This document shows positions 33,901 to 44,439 of a DNA stretch of 64,000 nucleotides, piece after piece. The stretch is from positions 143,725,464 to 143,789,463 of the forward strand of contig NC_072796.1 in assembly GCF_028583425.1 (NCBI RefSeq), in the 5' to 3' direction. The translations under genes and the position numbers were made by a program. Below the pieces are notes generated by a model that had not been told where the DNA came from, made no database searches, and saw nothing but the letters and a program-made list of their open reading frames with translations. Position 1 is the stretch's first letter. Every line of letters starts with the position of its first letter. The stretch comes from Eublepharis macularius (taxonomy: Eukaryota; Chordata; Lepidosauria; Squamata; Eublepharidae).

Positions 33901-36900
33901 TTCTCCCACCGCTTCATGAGCATTGCAGGTGAGCGCAGCTTCCAAGGAAGGGAGAGCCGACCGTGGTGTACGCCTGCCTGTGCCAGGGTGGGGCTCATCC
34001 AGTGGTCCTGTCTCCCGTAACAGAGCAGATGGGACGCATCCTGCAGCGCACAGCCATCTCTACCAACATCAAGGAGCGACTGGACTTCTCCTGTGCCCTC
34101 TTTGGGCCGGATGGGGGGCTGGTGTCCAATGCCCCTCACATCCCAGTCCATTTGGGGGCCATGCAAGAAACCGTGCAGTTTCAGGTAGGGAGTCCAGCAC
34201 GCTCCCCGCTCCCTGCCTCCTTGGGTCACGGCTGACTTGCTCCGTTCATCTCCCCAGGCGGGGGCGGGACTTTGGGTTCCCGCATCTGTGCAGCAGTGGG
34301 GGGGGGGGCGGGGGGCGGGCTGGTCCTAGGAATCCTGGTGGGTGAACAGGGCCCAGTCCTCGGGGATGGGAGCAGCCAGTGAGTTCCGGGGTGGAGTGTG
34401 GGGGGGGGCCTTGGTTTCCAGGCTTGCGGGATGGAAGCTTGTCCCCTGCGGGCCCACTTCCGGCAGTGCCCCCTGCTTCCAGCAGGCAGGAGCCCGGATC
34501 GTGTGGCCTTCTGCGTGGGGGAGAGGCTGGCCCAGTGGCTTTCTGGCCCTTTCAGCTCTGGGCTTCGCTTGGCAACCTCCTGCGTGGTGCCTTCCGGCTT
34601 CTCAGGGCTCTTCCTCCTTGGTGTCTTTCCAGATCCGGAGCCTGGGCTCAGACCTCCATGAGGGGGACGTGATCCTGAGCAACCACCCGTGTGCCGGTGG
34701 CAGCCACCTGCCGGATCTGACGGTCATCACTCCGGTACGGGGGGGGGGGGGCGGGGATGGGCAGGTCAGCAGCTGTAGGTGGCCAAGGCAGTTCTCTGTT
34801 CAGCAGTTTAGAGGCTGCGTTCTGGAGAAAGATGAGCCCGGCTTGGGGCCGACTTGGTGCTCCGGCATGGCGTCTCCTGCTTTTCCTGTGGTGGAGGCAG
34901 AGCCGCCAGCCTCCAGCAAGGGCTGTAGCTGTGCACCTCGGGGTGTGGAGGGCGTGTGCTCCCCCGGGTCTTGGCCAGTTGCTCCATAGGCACTGCATGT
35001 GCCCTTATCATAAGGACCTGGTGGGCAACCTGCTCAGCCATTCTGTGTCTTTTGTGGCAGGTGTTTTGGCCGGGAGAGCCCAGGCCCGTGTTCTTTGTGG
35101 CCAGCCGGGGGCACCATGCGGACATTGGGGGCATCACTCCTGGCTCGATGCCCCCCCACTCACACTCCTTGCAGGAGGAGGGGGCCGTCTTCATTTCCTT
35201 CAAGCTAGTCAAGGATGGAGTCTTCCAAGAGGAGGGTGGGTACTTGCATAGATGGATTTTTAGTAAACTTTGTATGACCTTTAATGCAGTTCATAAGCCA
35301 GTTGTGAGAAAATACAGATAGTCTTTTATCTTTGACAGCCAATTACAAGTATTTGGAAAGGAGTAGATAAATGATTTTTTAGTTGCTACAGAAGACTTAA
35401 GTATAATCTCTTAATCTAGTTTGTAGTAGTTTTTTCTATGTCTTCAAAGATTTATAGAATCTTATCTGTGCAGGCATGCCGTGGTATCGTAAGCTGGCTT
35501 TATCAAAATGTCACATGATTAAAAACATGAAGATCGGCTAAATTTAAGACTATTCACTTGTATATTATTGTCACATGTAAAAAACATTAGAGAGTTCTTT
35601 GGAGATAACAAAATGTCATTTAGTATAGGAGGATGTCACCAAAATAAGAAACTAGGATTTTGAAGAAGGAAGCCTCACTCAGAACATTTTACATGAGAAA
35701 TGTATGTGTCTCTGTGTGTTATGAAATTGCAGTGCATTTCATAGTAGACTGTGTGTGATCTGATTTTAATTCATTTGTAGTCTTGATTGAAAAACGTTAA
35801 GAGATTCAACTTTTATTGCACGCATAATTGGATTCATTTTAATATGCCTTTGTATTCTAGTCTCTTGCTTAATTAAAAGGTTTAGAGTTTATTTCAATAG
35901 AAAACAAAGATTTAAACTCTAGGAAGGTCAAAACAAGAAGAACCCACTTAAAATAATTTTTACTGAGAAGCAGGTTCTCAGAAGAGACCTTGTTTTCAGT
36001 ATTCATCTGGAATACTATGTACAATTCTGGTCACCACACCTCAAAAAAGATATGATAGCCCTGGAAAAGTGCAGAAAAGGGCAACTAGAATGATTAAAGG
36101 GATGGAATACTTCCCCTATGAAGAAAGGTTAAAGCGCTTGGGACTCTCTAGCTTGGAGAAACGATGACTGAGGGGTGACATGATAGAGGTTGACAAGATT
36201 ATGCATGGGATAGAGAAGGTAGAGAAAGAAGTATTTTTCTCCCTTTCTGATAATACAAGAACTTGTGGGCACTCAATGAAATTGCTGAGCAGTTGGGTTA
36301 GAATGGATAAAAGGAAGTACTTCTTCACCCAAAGGGTGATTAACACATGGAATTCACTGCCTCAGGAGGTGGTGGCAGCTTCAAGCATAGACAGCTTCAA
36401 GAGGGGATTGGATAAAGATATGGAGCAGAGGTCCATCAGTGGCTATTAGCCACAAGGTCTAGATGGAACTCTCTGTCTAGGGCAGTGAGGCTCTGTATTC
36501 TTGGTGTTGGGGGCGGGCAATCAGTGGGAGGGCTTCTAGTGTCCCTTCCCCACTGGCAGACCTGCTGAGGACACCTGGGTTTTTTGGCCACTGTGTGAGA
36601 CAGAGTGTTGGACTGGAGGGGCCATTGGCCTGATCCAACATGGCTTCTCTTATGTTCTTACGACATGATCTGAAACCCTGGGGCTGTCCAGGTTTGGGGA
36701 AATAAATTTTCCATACTGGTCAGTTCAGAAACTCTAATGAGGTATAGATAAATCAGTCTGTTACAGCTGAAGGTCCGGCCTTCAGAACTCCTCGGACAAC
36801 GTGTCTTACCTGTAATTCAGCCTCCCCCCTCCCCCCCCCGCCTTCATTGTTCCATGTGGCAGGTACTAGGTTGATGTTGGAATAGTGCATTCTGGGATCT

Positions 36901-39900
36901 GTAGTCAAAGGACTTCCATGCCCCCTTCCATCTCTTGCAGAGGTCACCAAGGCGCTGATGGCTCCGGGGCTTATTCCTGGCAGTAGCGGCACGCGCAGTC
37001 TCCAGGACAATCTCTCTGACCTACGTGCTCAGGTGGCAGCCAATCAGAAGGGGATCCACTTGGTGAATGAGCTGATTGGTCACTATGGGTTGGAGGTGGT
37101 GCAGGCCTACATGGCTCACATCCAGGTAAGGAGGGGCCAGTGCCTGGTGGGTATGGGTGTGGGTGTGGGTGTGGGTGTGTGTGTCAGTGTCAGTCAGTTC
37201 CCAGCATAGGACGTAGTCTTTGTTTCGTGAAGAGGTGCTTCTCATTTAGAATGTCATCTCCAGCATCCTGTTCAAAGATTAAGTGAAAAGTAGCACACAT
37301 TGCAATATCCCTCATCATCAACAGGAACCAGAATCATTTCTTTCTGACCCCCTTTTGCTCCCAAGTGGAATGCCTTCTCGTGAGCAGATCATCAGCATGT
37401 GGAAGAAGAAGGTGGCTTCTTCGCTCCTGAGATGAGTGGCTGTGCTGGCCTTTAGGCAGAGAGAGGCGCCTCGGCTAAGACAGGCAGAGAGTGGTGCCCT
37501 GTAGTCAGCACCCTCCGAGCACATCCCTGTACTGAAGGTGCCCCGTTGTACCAAGGACAATACATTCTTCTTGTAGGATTTTGAAGTGTTGCTGCTGGTC
37601 GTGCTCGTTTCTGGTATATATTAGAAAACAGTAATTTTATTCCTTTAATGGTATGGCTTTAATGGCCATAGCCTTAAGCCTAAAATAATTTTATTAATTT
37701 ATTTACTTCACTTATAGCTTGTCTCTCGCACCAAGAAAGCGAAAAATAAACAGTTCAATCAGACAGTTTAAAGTACCCAGTGAACAGTGCAGTCGGACAA
37801 GGGAGACAGAATTGGAAAGCCATGCAAACAAGGAACTGCCTAAAGTATGACATACCATCATGCCAAAAACAGATTACAAGGGTAGAAGGCAATGCAGTAA
37901 AATCAGTGCTTTTCCACTCTCATCGCCCACTTTCCATATTACGGGGTGTCATGCCTTGAACAGGGTTTTTGGGTTGCTTGCGTTGTTATCCAGTTCGGTA
38001 ATCCTAGTCTTACTGTATTGTTTACTGGGTGTCTTATGCTGTTTGATTGAATTATTTTTATATTTTGTAATCTGCCTTTGAATCTCAGTGCGAAAGATGG
38101 GCTGTAAATGAAGTAAATAAGTAAGCGAAGGGCATGGGATGTATTATAATATAGTTGCAGTCTTCCTTTAATAATAATAATAACAACAACAACAGCATTC
38201 GATTTATATACCATCCTTCAGGATGACTTAACACCCCCTCAGCAGTTTACAAAGTATGTCATTATTATCCCCACAACAACAAACACCCTGTGAGGTGGGT
38301 GGGGCTGAGAGAGCTCTGAGAGAGCTGTGACTGACCCAAGATCACCCAGCTGGCTACAAGTGGAGGAGTGGGGAGTCAGACCCGGTTCTCCAGATTAGAG
38401 TCCCAGTGCTCTTAACCACTACACAAATTGAATTTAGGAATTCAGTTGCTATCTTTATTTCTTTAATGAGACTATTTCTCTCGGTTGATACTCGGTTGAT
38501 ACTGTAGTTGATACTGAGGGTAGCGTGTTGGAATATTGTTTGTAGGAATCGTTCTTAAGCGGCATTTAGGCAAAGCATGAGAACAAACAAAGGCTTGCTT
38601 TTCTCAATAACTTCTGGCTGCCTAAAATACTGCAGGGGCTAACTGTCTAAGCATTCTCTGACTTAGTTCTGAGGCTGGCTGGTCTTACCAAAGTCTTAGC
38701 AAAGAGTCCATCCATGCCAGTCAACTCTAGACATCCTGCTAGGGTTGCCAGCCTCCAGGTGGTGGCTGGAGATCTCCTGGAATTACAGCTGATCTCCAGG
38801 TGACAGAGATCAGTTCCCCTGGAGAAAATGGCGGCTTTGGAGGGTGGACTCTATGGCATTATACCATTCTGAGGCCACTCCCCTCCCCAAACCCTGCCCT
38901 CTCCAGGCTCCACACACACACACACACACACACCCAAATCTCCAGAAGTTTCCCTATCTGGACCTGGCAACCCTACATCCTGGTAGAGTGGCCTGGAGCG
39001 GAGAAGCTCTCTCTCACGTTGCTGATGGTCAGCAATGGCTGAAAGGTAAAGCTGAGAGTTCTGCCTAGAGACAATGAGGCTTCTTGAGGTCTGAGGAGGG
39101 CATCGGCCCACCAGGTGAAGAACCGATCAGGGCTCAGTTACTTACTTGGCATTAGGGCACGTGAAAATACAGGGAGTGCTGCTTGGGGCCTGAGCCCACC
39201 CCCAGGCTCCGGCCTGCTCAGGGACCCTTTCTGTTAGTTTGAGCAATTTGACCTGCCTTCCCAAACTGAGGTTACTTCGGAAGGCCTCTTGCGACCGCCC
39301 TGCATCTGAGAGAACCGCTCCCGTTCTGGGCCTCCTCGGAGTAGCTGCTCCTTCTTCCCCGCTTTCAGAGGGGCTGGTTCTCTGGCTGCTTAGAAGTCAG
39401 TGGCTTTCAGTAAGAAAAAATGAGAAGGAATAAAAATTTGTTCAAAGCAAAAACTGTGTAGGACAAGCCACATGTACATGCCTGGCCTGAGCACTTCGGT
39501 TCGGGCTCGTAAGTTCTCCCAGGCCCGGTTCTGGCTTGCCAGCCTGGGAATGGAATGAGCAGGCGCCTTAACTGGTTGCACCTGCTGACCTGCAGCCTGT
39601 TCTTGCCAGGCCAAGATGTCCTGGGGTGGAAGGGAGTCTCGGCTCCACTCGCCACCCTCTCCTCCTGAGGCCTAGGAGCCCCGATAGCCTTCCTGCCCAG
39701 CTGCTGCTTCCTGAGCTCCCAGCTCAACTTTGACGGGCCGTGCATCAAATCGGGGGCCTCTTTCAAGCCCTTGGCCTTCCAGGGCCAGCCCCGCCTCCTC
39801 TGACTGGCCAGGCCCCTCCCATCAGGGTTTTTACGAGGGGGGGGGTTTATTCCTTCCGGGGGCCCTGTCTTTCCCTTCAACATCATCTGGTTGAGGGGGA

Positions 39901-42900
39901 AGCAACATGCAGAGTGATTCTGTGTGTCCGTGTGTGTGCTTGCACACACCCCCACCCCCCCCCACCCGCTACAGGTTAGGTGGGCTGTGTTGCAGCTGCA
40001 CCTCCACCTGGTGGCCCCCTGCTGGGCGGTAGCCAAAGTGCTTCTTTGCACGGCCGTATCCAGATTTGGGAAAGGGGCATTCTTCTTGCAGAGTTCCTCT
40101 CTTGGCCTGCATGTGGGGCAGAAGTTAGGGTTTGGGTGTTTATGGGTAAGGAGCAGCTCCTTGAATGGAAGCCGGCACCCCCCATCAGCCCCCAACGGAT
40201 TCTTTTGCTGTGTGCGCCACCCCCAAAGACCTACCTCCTGGTGCGCTGCCGCACCTCTCCAGCTCTCCTCTCCTGCCCCCAGGCCAACGCAGAAGTGGCA
40301 GTTCAGGAGATGCTGCGGGACTTTTCCAGGCGCCAGGGAGAGGCGGGGCAGCCCTTGCTGGTGGAGGCAGAGGACTTCATGGACGATGGCTCCCCCATCC
40401 GCCTAGAGGTGGCCGTGGACCCCAAGGAGGTGTGCAGGGGGGACTTGGCGGTTCTGGGCCTAGTGTGCAAAAAGTGCGAGCGGAGGGGTCTGTCTCCCCC
40501 CCCCGGCTCAAAATGCGTGGTGCTGCTTGCATCCCGTTTGGAATAGGAGCCCGGGGGGGGGGGGGATGTTGTCGATCTCAGTGTCTCCTCTGTACCCCCC
40601 ACCGCCACACAGGGCAAGGCCGTCTTTGATTTCACGGGGTCTGGCCATGAGGTCCATGGGAACTGCAACGCACCCCGGGCCGTCACCCTGTCAGCCCTGA
40701 TCTACTGCTTGCGCTGCATGGTGGGGCAGGACATACCACTCAACCAGGTGAGCGGAGCTGGGGGGGGGCACGGGTCGGCCTGACAACGGCTGCTATAGGG
40801 AAGCCGTGAGATTCCAGCCTGGCCTGAATGGCGAGGGGAAGACTAAAAAAACGAAGCGGCCAGACTGCAGTCTGCGGCCCTCTCCACCTTGGGGAATTAC
40901 GCCATTCTCTTTCAAAGGGCAGGGGGGCGGGGGGGGCACAGGTCCTGGCCTCTTGGAGTGGCAGAGAGAGAACTCTGGGCCTCTTCTGTTGATGCAGCCA
41001 ATGCTGGGGTCCTGGAACCATTTGGGGGGGGCAGTCCCAGTGAAAGGACAGTCCCATCTCAGGCGCGGGGCTGCCGGGCATCTGCGTACCCCGGCAGGCA
41101 GCTGGTGTTTCTCTTGCCCTTTCCCTCGTAGGGCTGCCTGGCTCCGGTGAGGGCTGTCGTCCCCAAGGGCTCCATCCTGGACCCCTCCCTAGACGCCGCT
41201 GTGGTGGGGGGCAACGTGCTGACCTCCCAGCGGGTGGTCGATGTGATCCTCCGAGCCTTCGGGGCATGCGCAGCGTCTCAGGTGAGGACGGGCAGTGGGC
41301 AGGCGCAGGGCAAAGCTTTGGGGGTCAGGAGAGTCACACAGATATACCGGCTTGGCTTTCTGCCTGGCTTCACGATGTGCAAAGAGATCTCTGCGGCCAA
41401 GAAAAAAGGCCCAGGCAGAGAAATTATTTATACGTTTGTAAATTATTTGTAATTATAGATCTATCATTACAAATAAAAGAATTCCTACTTGTGTCTGAAG
41501 AAGGGAGCTGTGACTCTGGAAAGCTTACACCCTGGAAACCTTTTTGGTCTCTGAGGTGCCCCTGGAATCAAGCCCTGCTGTTCCACTGCAGACCAGCATG
41601 GCTGCCCGCCTAAAACACTTCTCCCACTGCAATTCATTGTCTCTTCATGGACTAAATAAATGTCTGGATGTTCCCAAGACAGAGAACAAAAGGAGGCGAT
41701 TGTTTCCCAAGACCAACCCAGACTCCTCTCTCACGGCCCCTGCCTGTCCCTCTGCCCCCCGCGATACAGGAGGGGTGGGGTGGGGTTTTCTTTAACCCGG
41801 GGGGGGGGGGGGAGGAGCTGGAATGGTGCCACTCCGTCCAGCAGGTCAGGCTGACTGGAGCTGGAGCCAAGAGGGCGCTTGCCTGTTCCTCGGCCCATGC
41901 CGTGCCCTTCCCTGGTGACGTGGGGCCTGGTTTCTTTGTTCCAGACTTTTGGAGTGGCTGGCCCTGTGGGCATCACATGGCACACCCTAGGCTTGTGGCG
42001 CTGGTTCTTCCTGCCCTTGTCGGGTTCCTCTACCCCAGACCTGGCTACGGGTGCAGGAGTGACTTCAGACGGCCCATTCCAGGGTGGGGGAGGAACATTT
42101 TTACCCCACAACCTTAGAGAGTTGGTTTTTCCCAAGTAGATTTGGGTGCTGGCTGCACTCCCTGGTGCCTCTCCTTTTGTTTCTGAGCAGTGCAAAGACC
42201 CGAATCACTCCCGTGGCTGTGATGTTCTGGTCGGGGCCCCTTTCCCGCCCTTTGTGGGTCTCTCCTGGCCGCCCTGCTGCGGCAGGCTGGGCTGGGCCGT
42301 CGGGCCCCTGACCTCCGCGCCGCTTGCGCCTCCTTGCAGGGCTGCATGAATAACGTCACCTTTGGCAACGAGCGTGTCAGCTACTATGAGACGGTGGCTG
42401 GGGGCTCGGGGGCAGGGCCTGGCTGGCACGGAAGGAGCGGCGTGCACACCCACATGACCAACACGCGCATCACGGACCCTGAGATCTTGGAGAAGCGGTG
42501 GGTGCGGGTGGGCGAGGGCCTCTCTTGGGGAACCCTGGCCCCTAGGGGAGTGCAGGGCTGGGAGGCAGCGGGAAATGACGGCCAAGCCAGCAGTCCAAGT
42601 CTCTGGAGTTGCAGTGGAGCTTCACCTGGGGGGAGGTTGGGGCGCACCTCTGGGTTACCTGCAGCGGGGCGGAGGGGGCGCTTTCCTCCTCATCTCTGCC
42701 ATGGATCTGTGCCACTTTTCACTCTGCAAAGGCCCTTGGTGTGGGGTGCAGGCTGTTGACCCTCGTGTCGTGCACCCTGGCGGCCCTGGGTGCTCAGCGA
42801 CATGAGGGGGCAAGCGTGGCGGTCAAGCCCCCAACCCCGTGGTGGTGCAGCTGCATCCCCCTGGCCCCCCAATGCAGTTCTGGGTCCACCCTGGGAGGAC

Positions 42901-44439
42901 GTGGGGAGTGTCAGGCCCCCATGGCTGTGGTGACCCCCTTCTCCTTCCCGCCAGGTATCCTGTGATCTTGAAGCGTTTTGAACTGGCCCGAGGCACGGGG
43001 GGCGCTGGGCAATTCCGAGGTGGCGACGGGATCCGGCGGGAGCTGCAGTTCCGGGAAGAGGTGGTCCTGTCGGTGCTGAGCGAGCGGCGAGCCTTCCGGC
43101 CGTACGGGCTGAAAGGTAGGGGCTCCTCCCGCTCCCCTCCCTCGGGGCCTGGTGTGGGGGGGAGGGGGGCAGCACGGCTAAGTCCTGCTTGGGGGGAGGC
43201 GCTTTATGGGCCTGGGATGTGCTGGCCTGGCCCCTCGAGGCCGCACAAGGGCCGTGCTGGGAAAGGCTGGGCGGTGGCGCCCTCTGTCCCCAGGGCGCCC
43301 CTTTCTGTGGGGGGAGCACGTGCCTGGCTGCCCACTCAGTCCGGGGCATGTCAGAGCTGGCCTGGGCAAGACCCTCGCCTGCCGCTGGGAGGCACGTGTG
43401 GTCTGGCTGAAGAGGAGGCGTGGCAGGGGCAGCCCAGCTTGCATCGTGGCAGCCGGGAGATGGGCTGGCAACGTGACCGAGAGGGAGGGGAGCAGAAACA
43501 GCCCCCCCCCCGGCTTCTGCTTGGGTCAGCTGGGCGGACTGGGAATGCAGACTGAAGGGCTCCGTGGGGAAGGAAGGGGTGGAGAGGCAGCCTGGCAGCC
43601 ATCCTGGGGAGGCGCGAGAGCAGAGGAGCAGAGTCCGCTGCCCTCCTCGGGGTCTGGAGGGGCTCACGGGGGCACCGTCACTTCGGGTCTCGGAAGCCAC
43701 GATGAGCAGTTTGCACGGGATCTTGAGACGCAGAGGAGCAGTGGCGGGGGGGGGGGGGGCGTCTCAGGGTCTGAGAGGAGCTCTTTTATTGGGTGGACGG
43801 TAATCCTGCCCTTGTGCCAAGGAGCTCGGGTCCATGGATGTTGTTTTCCTTTTCTCTGTGTTTGCTCTCAAGAGCCCTGTGAGGTAGATAAGGCCAAGAG
43901 TATGATTGGCCAAGGCCACCAGCAAGCTTCCATTGTAGAATGGAGATTTGAACTCGGGTCTCCCCGATCCCAGCTGGATACTGACTGCTTCCCCCACGCT
44001 GGCTGGCTGTGCCCTCTGCCGCCCGGTTGGTGGGGGGCGCCTGCCCCTTGCTGCTCTCGCCCTCTGAGCGTCTCCCCTTGTTCTCTCCCTGGGCAGGTGG
44101 GGAACCCGGCTCCCCAGGGCTGAACCTGCTGATTCGTCAGGATGGCCGGATCCTCAACCTGGGTGGGAAGACATCCGTGACTGTGCATGCCGGGGTAAGG
44201 CTCCAAGCCCCCCGCCCCCCACCCCACCCCCGCTTCACAGAGCCGGCTGGCCTCCACAGCACTGCCCTGTCCTCTCCCCTCAGGACATCTTCAGCCTGCA
44301 GACCCCCGGAGGAGGCGGCTTTGGACCACCCACGGAGGCTGTGCAAGCCGAGGAGAGGCAGGGGGCGCCCCCCAGAGCAAGGCACTTTGCAGAGCGCGGC
44401 AGCCTCTGTGACTATCGCCTGGCCCAGGAGACGGCGTGA
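15720..44439 (+). CDS. OPLAH: 5-oxoprolinase, ATP-hydrolysing (OPLAH), 26 coding exons, 1291 aa
   Basis: Cytosolic enzyme converting 5-oxo-L-proline plus ATP to L-glutamate in the gamma-glutamyl (glutathione) cycle. Exons: 15720-15893, 16461-16652, 18000-18108, 19520-19643, 25717-25912, 28222-28387, 28550-28688, 29127-29194, 29275-29528, 30445-30557, 31216-31386, 31544-31681, 31783-31921, 33490-33602, 33777-33928, 34024-34184, 34633-34734, 35061-35235, 36941-37125, 40283-40429, 40613-40747, 41132-41281, 42340-42497, 42955-43115, 44097-44194, 44284-44439. Sum 3876 nt, all junctions GT-AG and in phase; human is 1288 aa. The HyuA-like half carries two ATP-fold motifs, DRGGTFTD (14-21) and DMGGTSTD (318-325), plus GGAGGQHAC near 489. 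The HyuB-like half starts near 750 with [20 protein letters not shown] and has RGHHADIGG near 853. The C-terminal tail diverges from human. The largest intron is intron 4 (6 kb), which hosts a CR1 copy. Confidence 0.97.
18241..19500. other. OPLAH intron 3, mostly unassigned
   Basis: No exon or classified repeat recognised. A purine-rich, GGGGAGA-type stretch lies at about 18520-18720. Simple G runs precede the exon 4 acceptor near 19460. Confidence 0.4.
20500..20560 (-). repeat. Fragment of a squamate interspersed repeat (antisense)
   Basis: The motif AACAGGAGTCCTTGTGGTACTTT is the antisense form of the element seen at 41.5, 48.4 and 49.4 kb. Very short copy. Confidence 0.35.
20900..21330 (+). 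mobile_element. LINE 3'-end fragment
   Basis: The segment with 'GGCCCCCACCTGGTGGAACGGCCTGCGGGAGGC' split across 21002-21034, followed by a 'GACATGGAAAACGAAGCTCTTCAAG' block, encodes a W-N-G-L-R...TWKTKLFKR-like tail found at the end of many reptile LINE ORF2 copies. A related piece is at 30.0 kb. Clade uncertain. Confidence 0.45.
21695..24985 (-). mobile_element. CR1 LINE, 5'-truncated, split by another element
   Basis: The 3' end is at the left (AATCACAGGGTTGGAAGAGACC near 21700). Going right on the minus strand come the C-terminal motif [18 protein letters not shown] near 23200, the RT core [14 protein letters not shown] and FADDAKL near 23600-23740, the RT N-terminus [15 protein letters not shown] and NYRPVSLT near 24100-24280, and the pre-RT motif [17 protein letters not shown] near 24860. 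Several stops and frame shifts show a dead copy. It lies in OPLAH intron 4. Alignment with the 58-kb copy is interrupted from about 22143 to 22978 by an insertion. Confidence 0.9.
22143..22978. mobile_element. ~835-bp terminal-inverted-repeat element inserted in CR1
   Basis: Where the 58-kb CR1 copy reads straight through 'CTCTTTAATTTCAACC', this copy carries about 835 extra bases. They start GGCCGTTTTCACACTGCC and end GGCAGTGTGAAAACTGAC, which are inverted repeats of each other. TTA occurs on both sides (CTCTTTA / CTTAATTT), so a TTA or TTAA target duplication is possible (PIF/Harbinger- or piggyBac-like), but not proven. The inside is unusual: a CpG-rich core near 22360-22570. No transposase was seen. 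Confidence 0.7.
24986..25125 (+). repeat. LINE-type 3' tail fragment
   Basis: The stretch CTGTAATCCACTCTGAATC followed by AAATTAATTAATTAAATATA resembles the 'TGTAATCCGCC...AAATAAATAAATAAAT' tails of reptile LINEs. A similar tail is at 37.94-38.13 kb. Confidence 0.4.
26260..26500 (-). repeat. tRNA-derived SINE, antisense
   Basis: The plus strand shows a reversed SINE: CAACCCTGTGAGGTGGGTTAG, then GGCGGAGTGGGGACTTGAACC (box-B complement) and CCAGCGTTCTGACCACTGG (box-A region complement). It is related to the copy at 43.8 kb and lies in OPLAH intron 5. Confidence 0.7.
27676..27852. mobile_element. 177-bp near-perfect palindromic MITE
   Basis: Ends CTGGGCTGAATCCACATTAC and GTAATGTGGATTCAGCCCTG are inverted repeats; the arms pair through to a central loop near 27762 (GCATGATTCAGAAATCATGC). 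Terminal CAGGGCTGAATCC suggests hAT affinity, but no clear 8-bp duplication remains. Non-coding, in OPLAH intron 5. Confidence 0.8.
29213..29241 (+). repeat. GGGGGGTGGC tandem repeat
   Basis: About three copies of a GGGGGGTGGC unit in OPLAH intron 8, 35 bases before the exon 9 acceptor. G-quadruplex-prone on the transcribed-sense strand. Confidence 0.7.
29625..29790 (+). repeat. tRNA-derived SINE (degraded)
   Basis: GCGCATGCCCGGTATGTTGGGG, then a box-B-like CAGGTTCAGTCCTTGGCATC and TCCAGCAAGATT follow the layout of the SINE at 49.5 kb. In OPLAH intron 9. Confidence 0.5.
30010..30150 (+). repeat. LINE 3'-region fragment
   Basis: The phrase GGGGCCTTCTCGGTCGTGGCC followed by CCTTGGAACTCCCCTGGGGG is a hallmark of a reptile LINE tail related to the piece at 21.0 kb. 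Short and degraded. Confidence 0.45.
32245..32880 (-). mobile_element. AT-rich LINE 3' region, antisense, L1-like
   Basis: Reading the minus strand, this AT-rich block ends in an A-rich stretch at 32245-32360 (TTTTAAAATTTTATTTGAAAG on the plus strand), as expected for a 3' UTR plus tail. It resembles L1-type 3' ends of squamates, but no ORF remains, so clade is tentative. In OPLAH intron 13. Confidence 0.4.
32886..33128 (-). repeat. tRNA-derived SINE, antisense
   Basis: Starts with the reversed ATT tail (TAATAGTACTAATAACATTCG), CCTTCAGGACAACTTAACACT, CACCCTGTGAGGTGGGTGGGG, and ends GCTCTTAACCACTACACCAAA, the complement of the tRNA-like head. Complete or nearly so. Same family as 38.2 and 59.9 kb. 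Confidence 0.8.
35290..36735. repeat. Unclassified ~700-bp AT-rich repeat, copy 2, split by CR1
   Basis: Bases 35290-36002 align in order with 11960-12560. Similarity then stops, a CR1 3' end fills 36003-36660, and a GATCTGAAACCCTGG...CAGGTTTGGGGAAATA stretch that resembles GATTCAGAATCTCAG...TGGTTTGGAGG of copy 1 follows. It lies in OPLAH intron 18. Family unknown; a solo LTR is possible but not shown. Confidence 0.6.
36003..36660 (+). mobile_element. CR1 LINE 3' end (sense)
   Basis: Encodes the CR1 C-terminal region: [19 protein letters not shown]-like near 36030, [13 protein letters not shown] near 36125, then [20 protein letters not shown] near 36310. The 3' end TCCAACATGGCTTCTCTTAT then GTTCTTACGA is typical. 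Truncated at the 5' side; inserted in the older repeat. Confidence 0.85.
37154..37186 (+). repeat. (GGGTGT)n microsatellite
   Basis: About five GGGTGT units running into GTGTGT, 29 bases after the exon 19 donor of OPLAH. Confidence 0.85.
37940..38130 (+). repeat. LINE-type 3' tail fragment
   Basis: TTTTGTAATCTGCCTTTGAATC followed by GGGCTGTAAATGAAGTAAATAAG resembles the 3' end of reptile LINEs ('CTGCCTTGAGCC...TATAAATAAATAAAT'). Confidence 0.45.
38168..38428 (-). repeat. tRNA-derived SINE, antisense
   Basis: Reversed ATT tail at 38170 (AATAATAATAATAACAACAAC), GATGACTTAACACCCC, CACCCTGTGAGGTGGGTGGGG, and the head complement GCTCTTAACCACTACAC. In OPLAH intron 19; nearly identical in layout to the copy at 32.9 kb. 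Confidence 0.8.
38739..38974. mobile_element. hAT-like MITE with exact 8-bp target site duplication
   Basis: Starts CTAGGGTTGCCAGCCTCCAGG and ends GGACCTGGCAACCCT, inverted relative to each other. ACATCCTG is present directly outside both ends (38731-38738 and 38975-38982) without mismatch. The interior has GAGATCTCCTGGAATTACAGC and ATGGCGGCTTTGGAGGGTGG, a sequence common in squamate genomes. It carries a (CA)n run. In OPLAH intron 19. Confidence 0.85.
38911..38933 (+). repeat. (CA)n microsatellite
   Basis: About 11 CA units inside the MITE, probably expanded after insertion. Confidence 0.9.
39120..40280. other. Right part of OPLAH intron 19, unassigned
   Basis: Mixed-composition intron sequence. 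I recognise no repeat family or exon in it. Confidence 0.4.
41480..41610 (+). repeat. Squamate interspersed repeat fragment (sense)
   Basis: GTCTGAAGAAGGGAGCTGTG, then GGTCTCTGAGGTGCCCCTGG and GCAGACCAGCATGGCTGCCC. Antisense pieces of the same family occur at 20.5, 48.4 and 49.4 kb. Class uncertain. In OPLAH intron 22. Confidence 0.55.
43780..44012 (-). repeat. tRNA-derived SINE, antisense
   Basis: CCCTGTGAGGTAGATAAGGC, CCAAGGCCACCAGCAAGCTTC, then GAGATTTGAACTCGGGTCTCC (box-B complement). It ends 85 bases before the OPLAH exon 25 acceptor. Confidence 0.7.
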
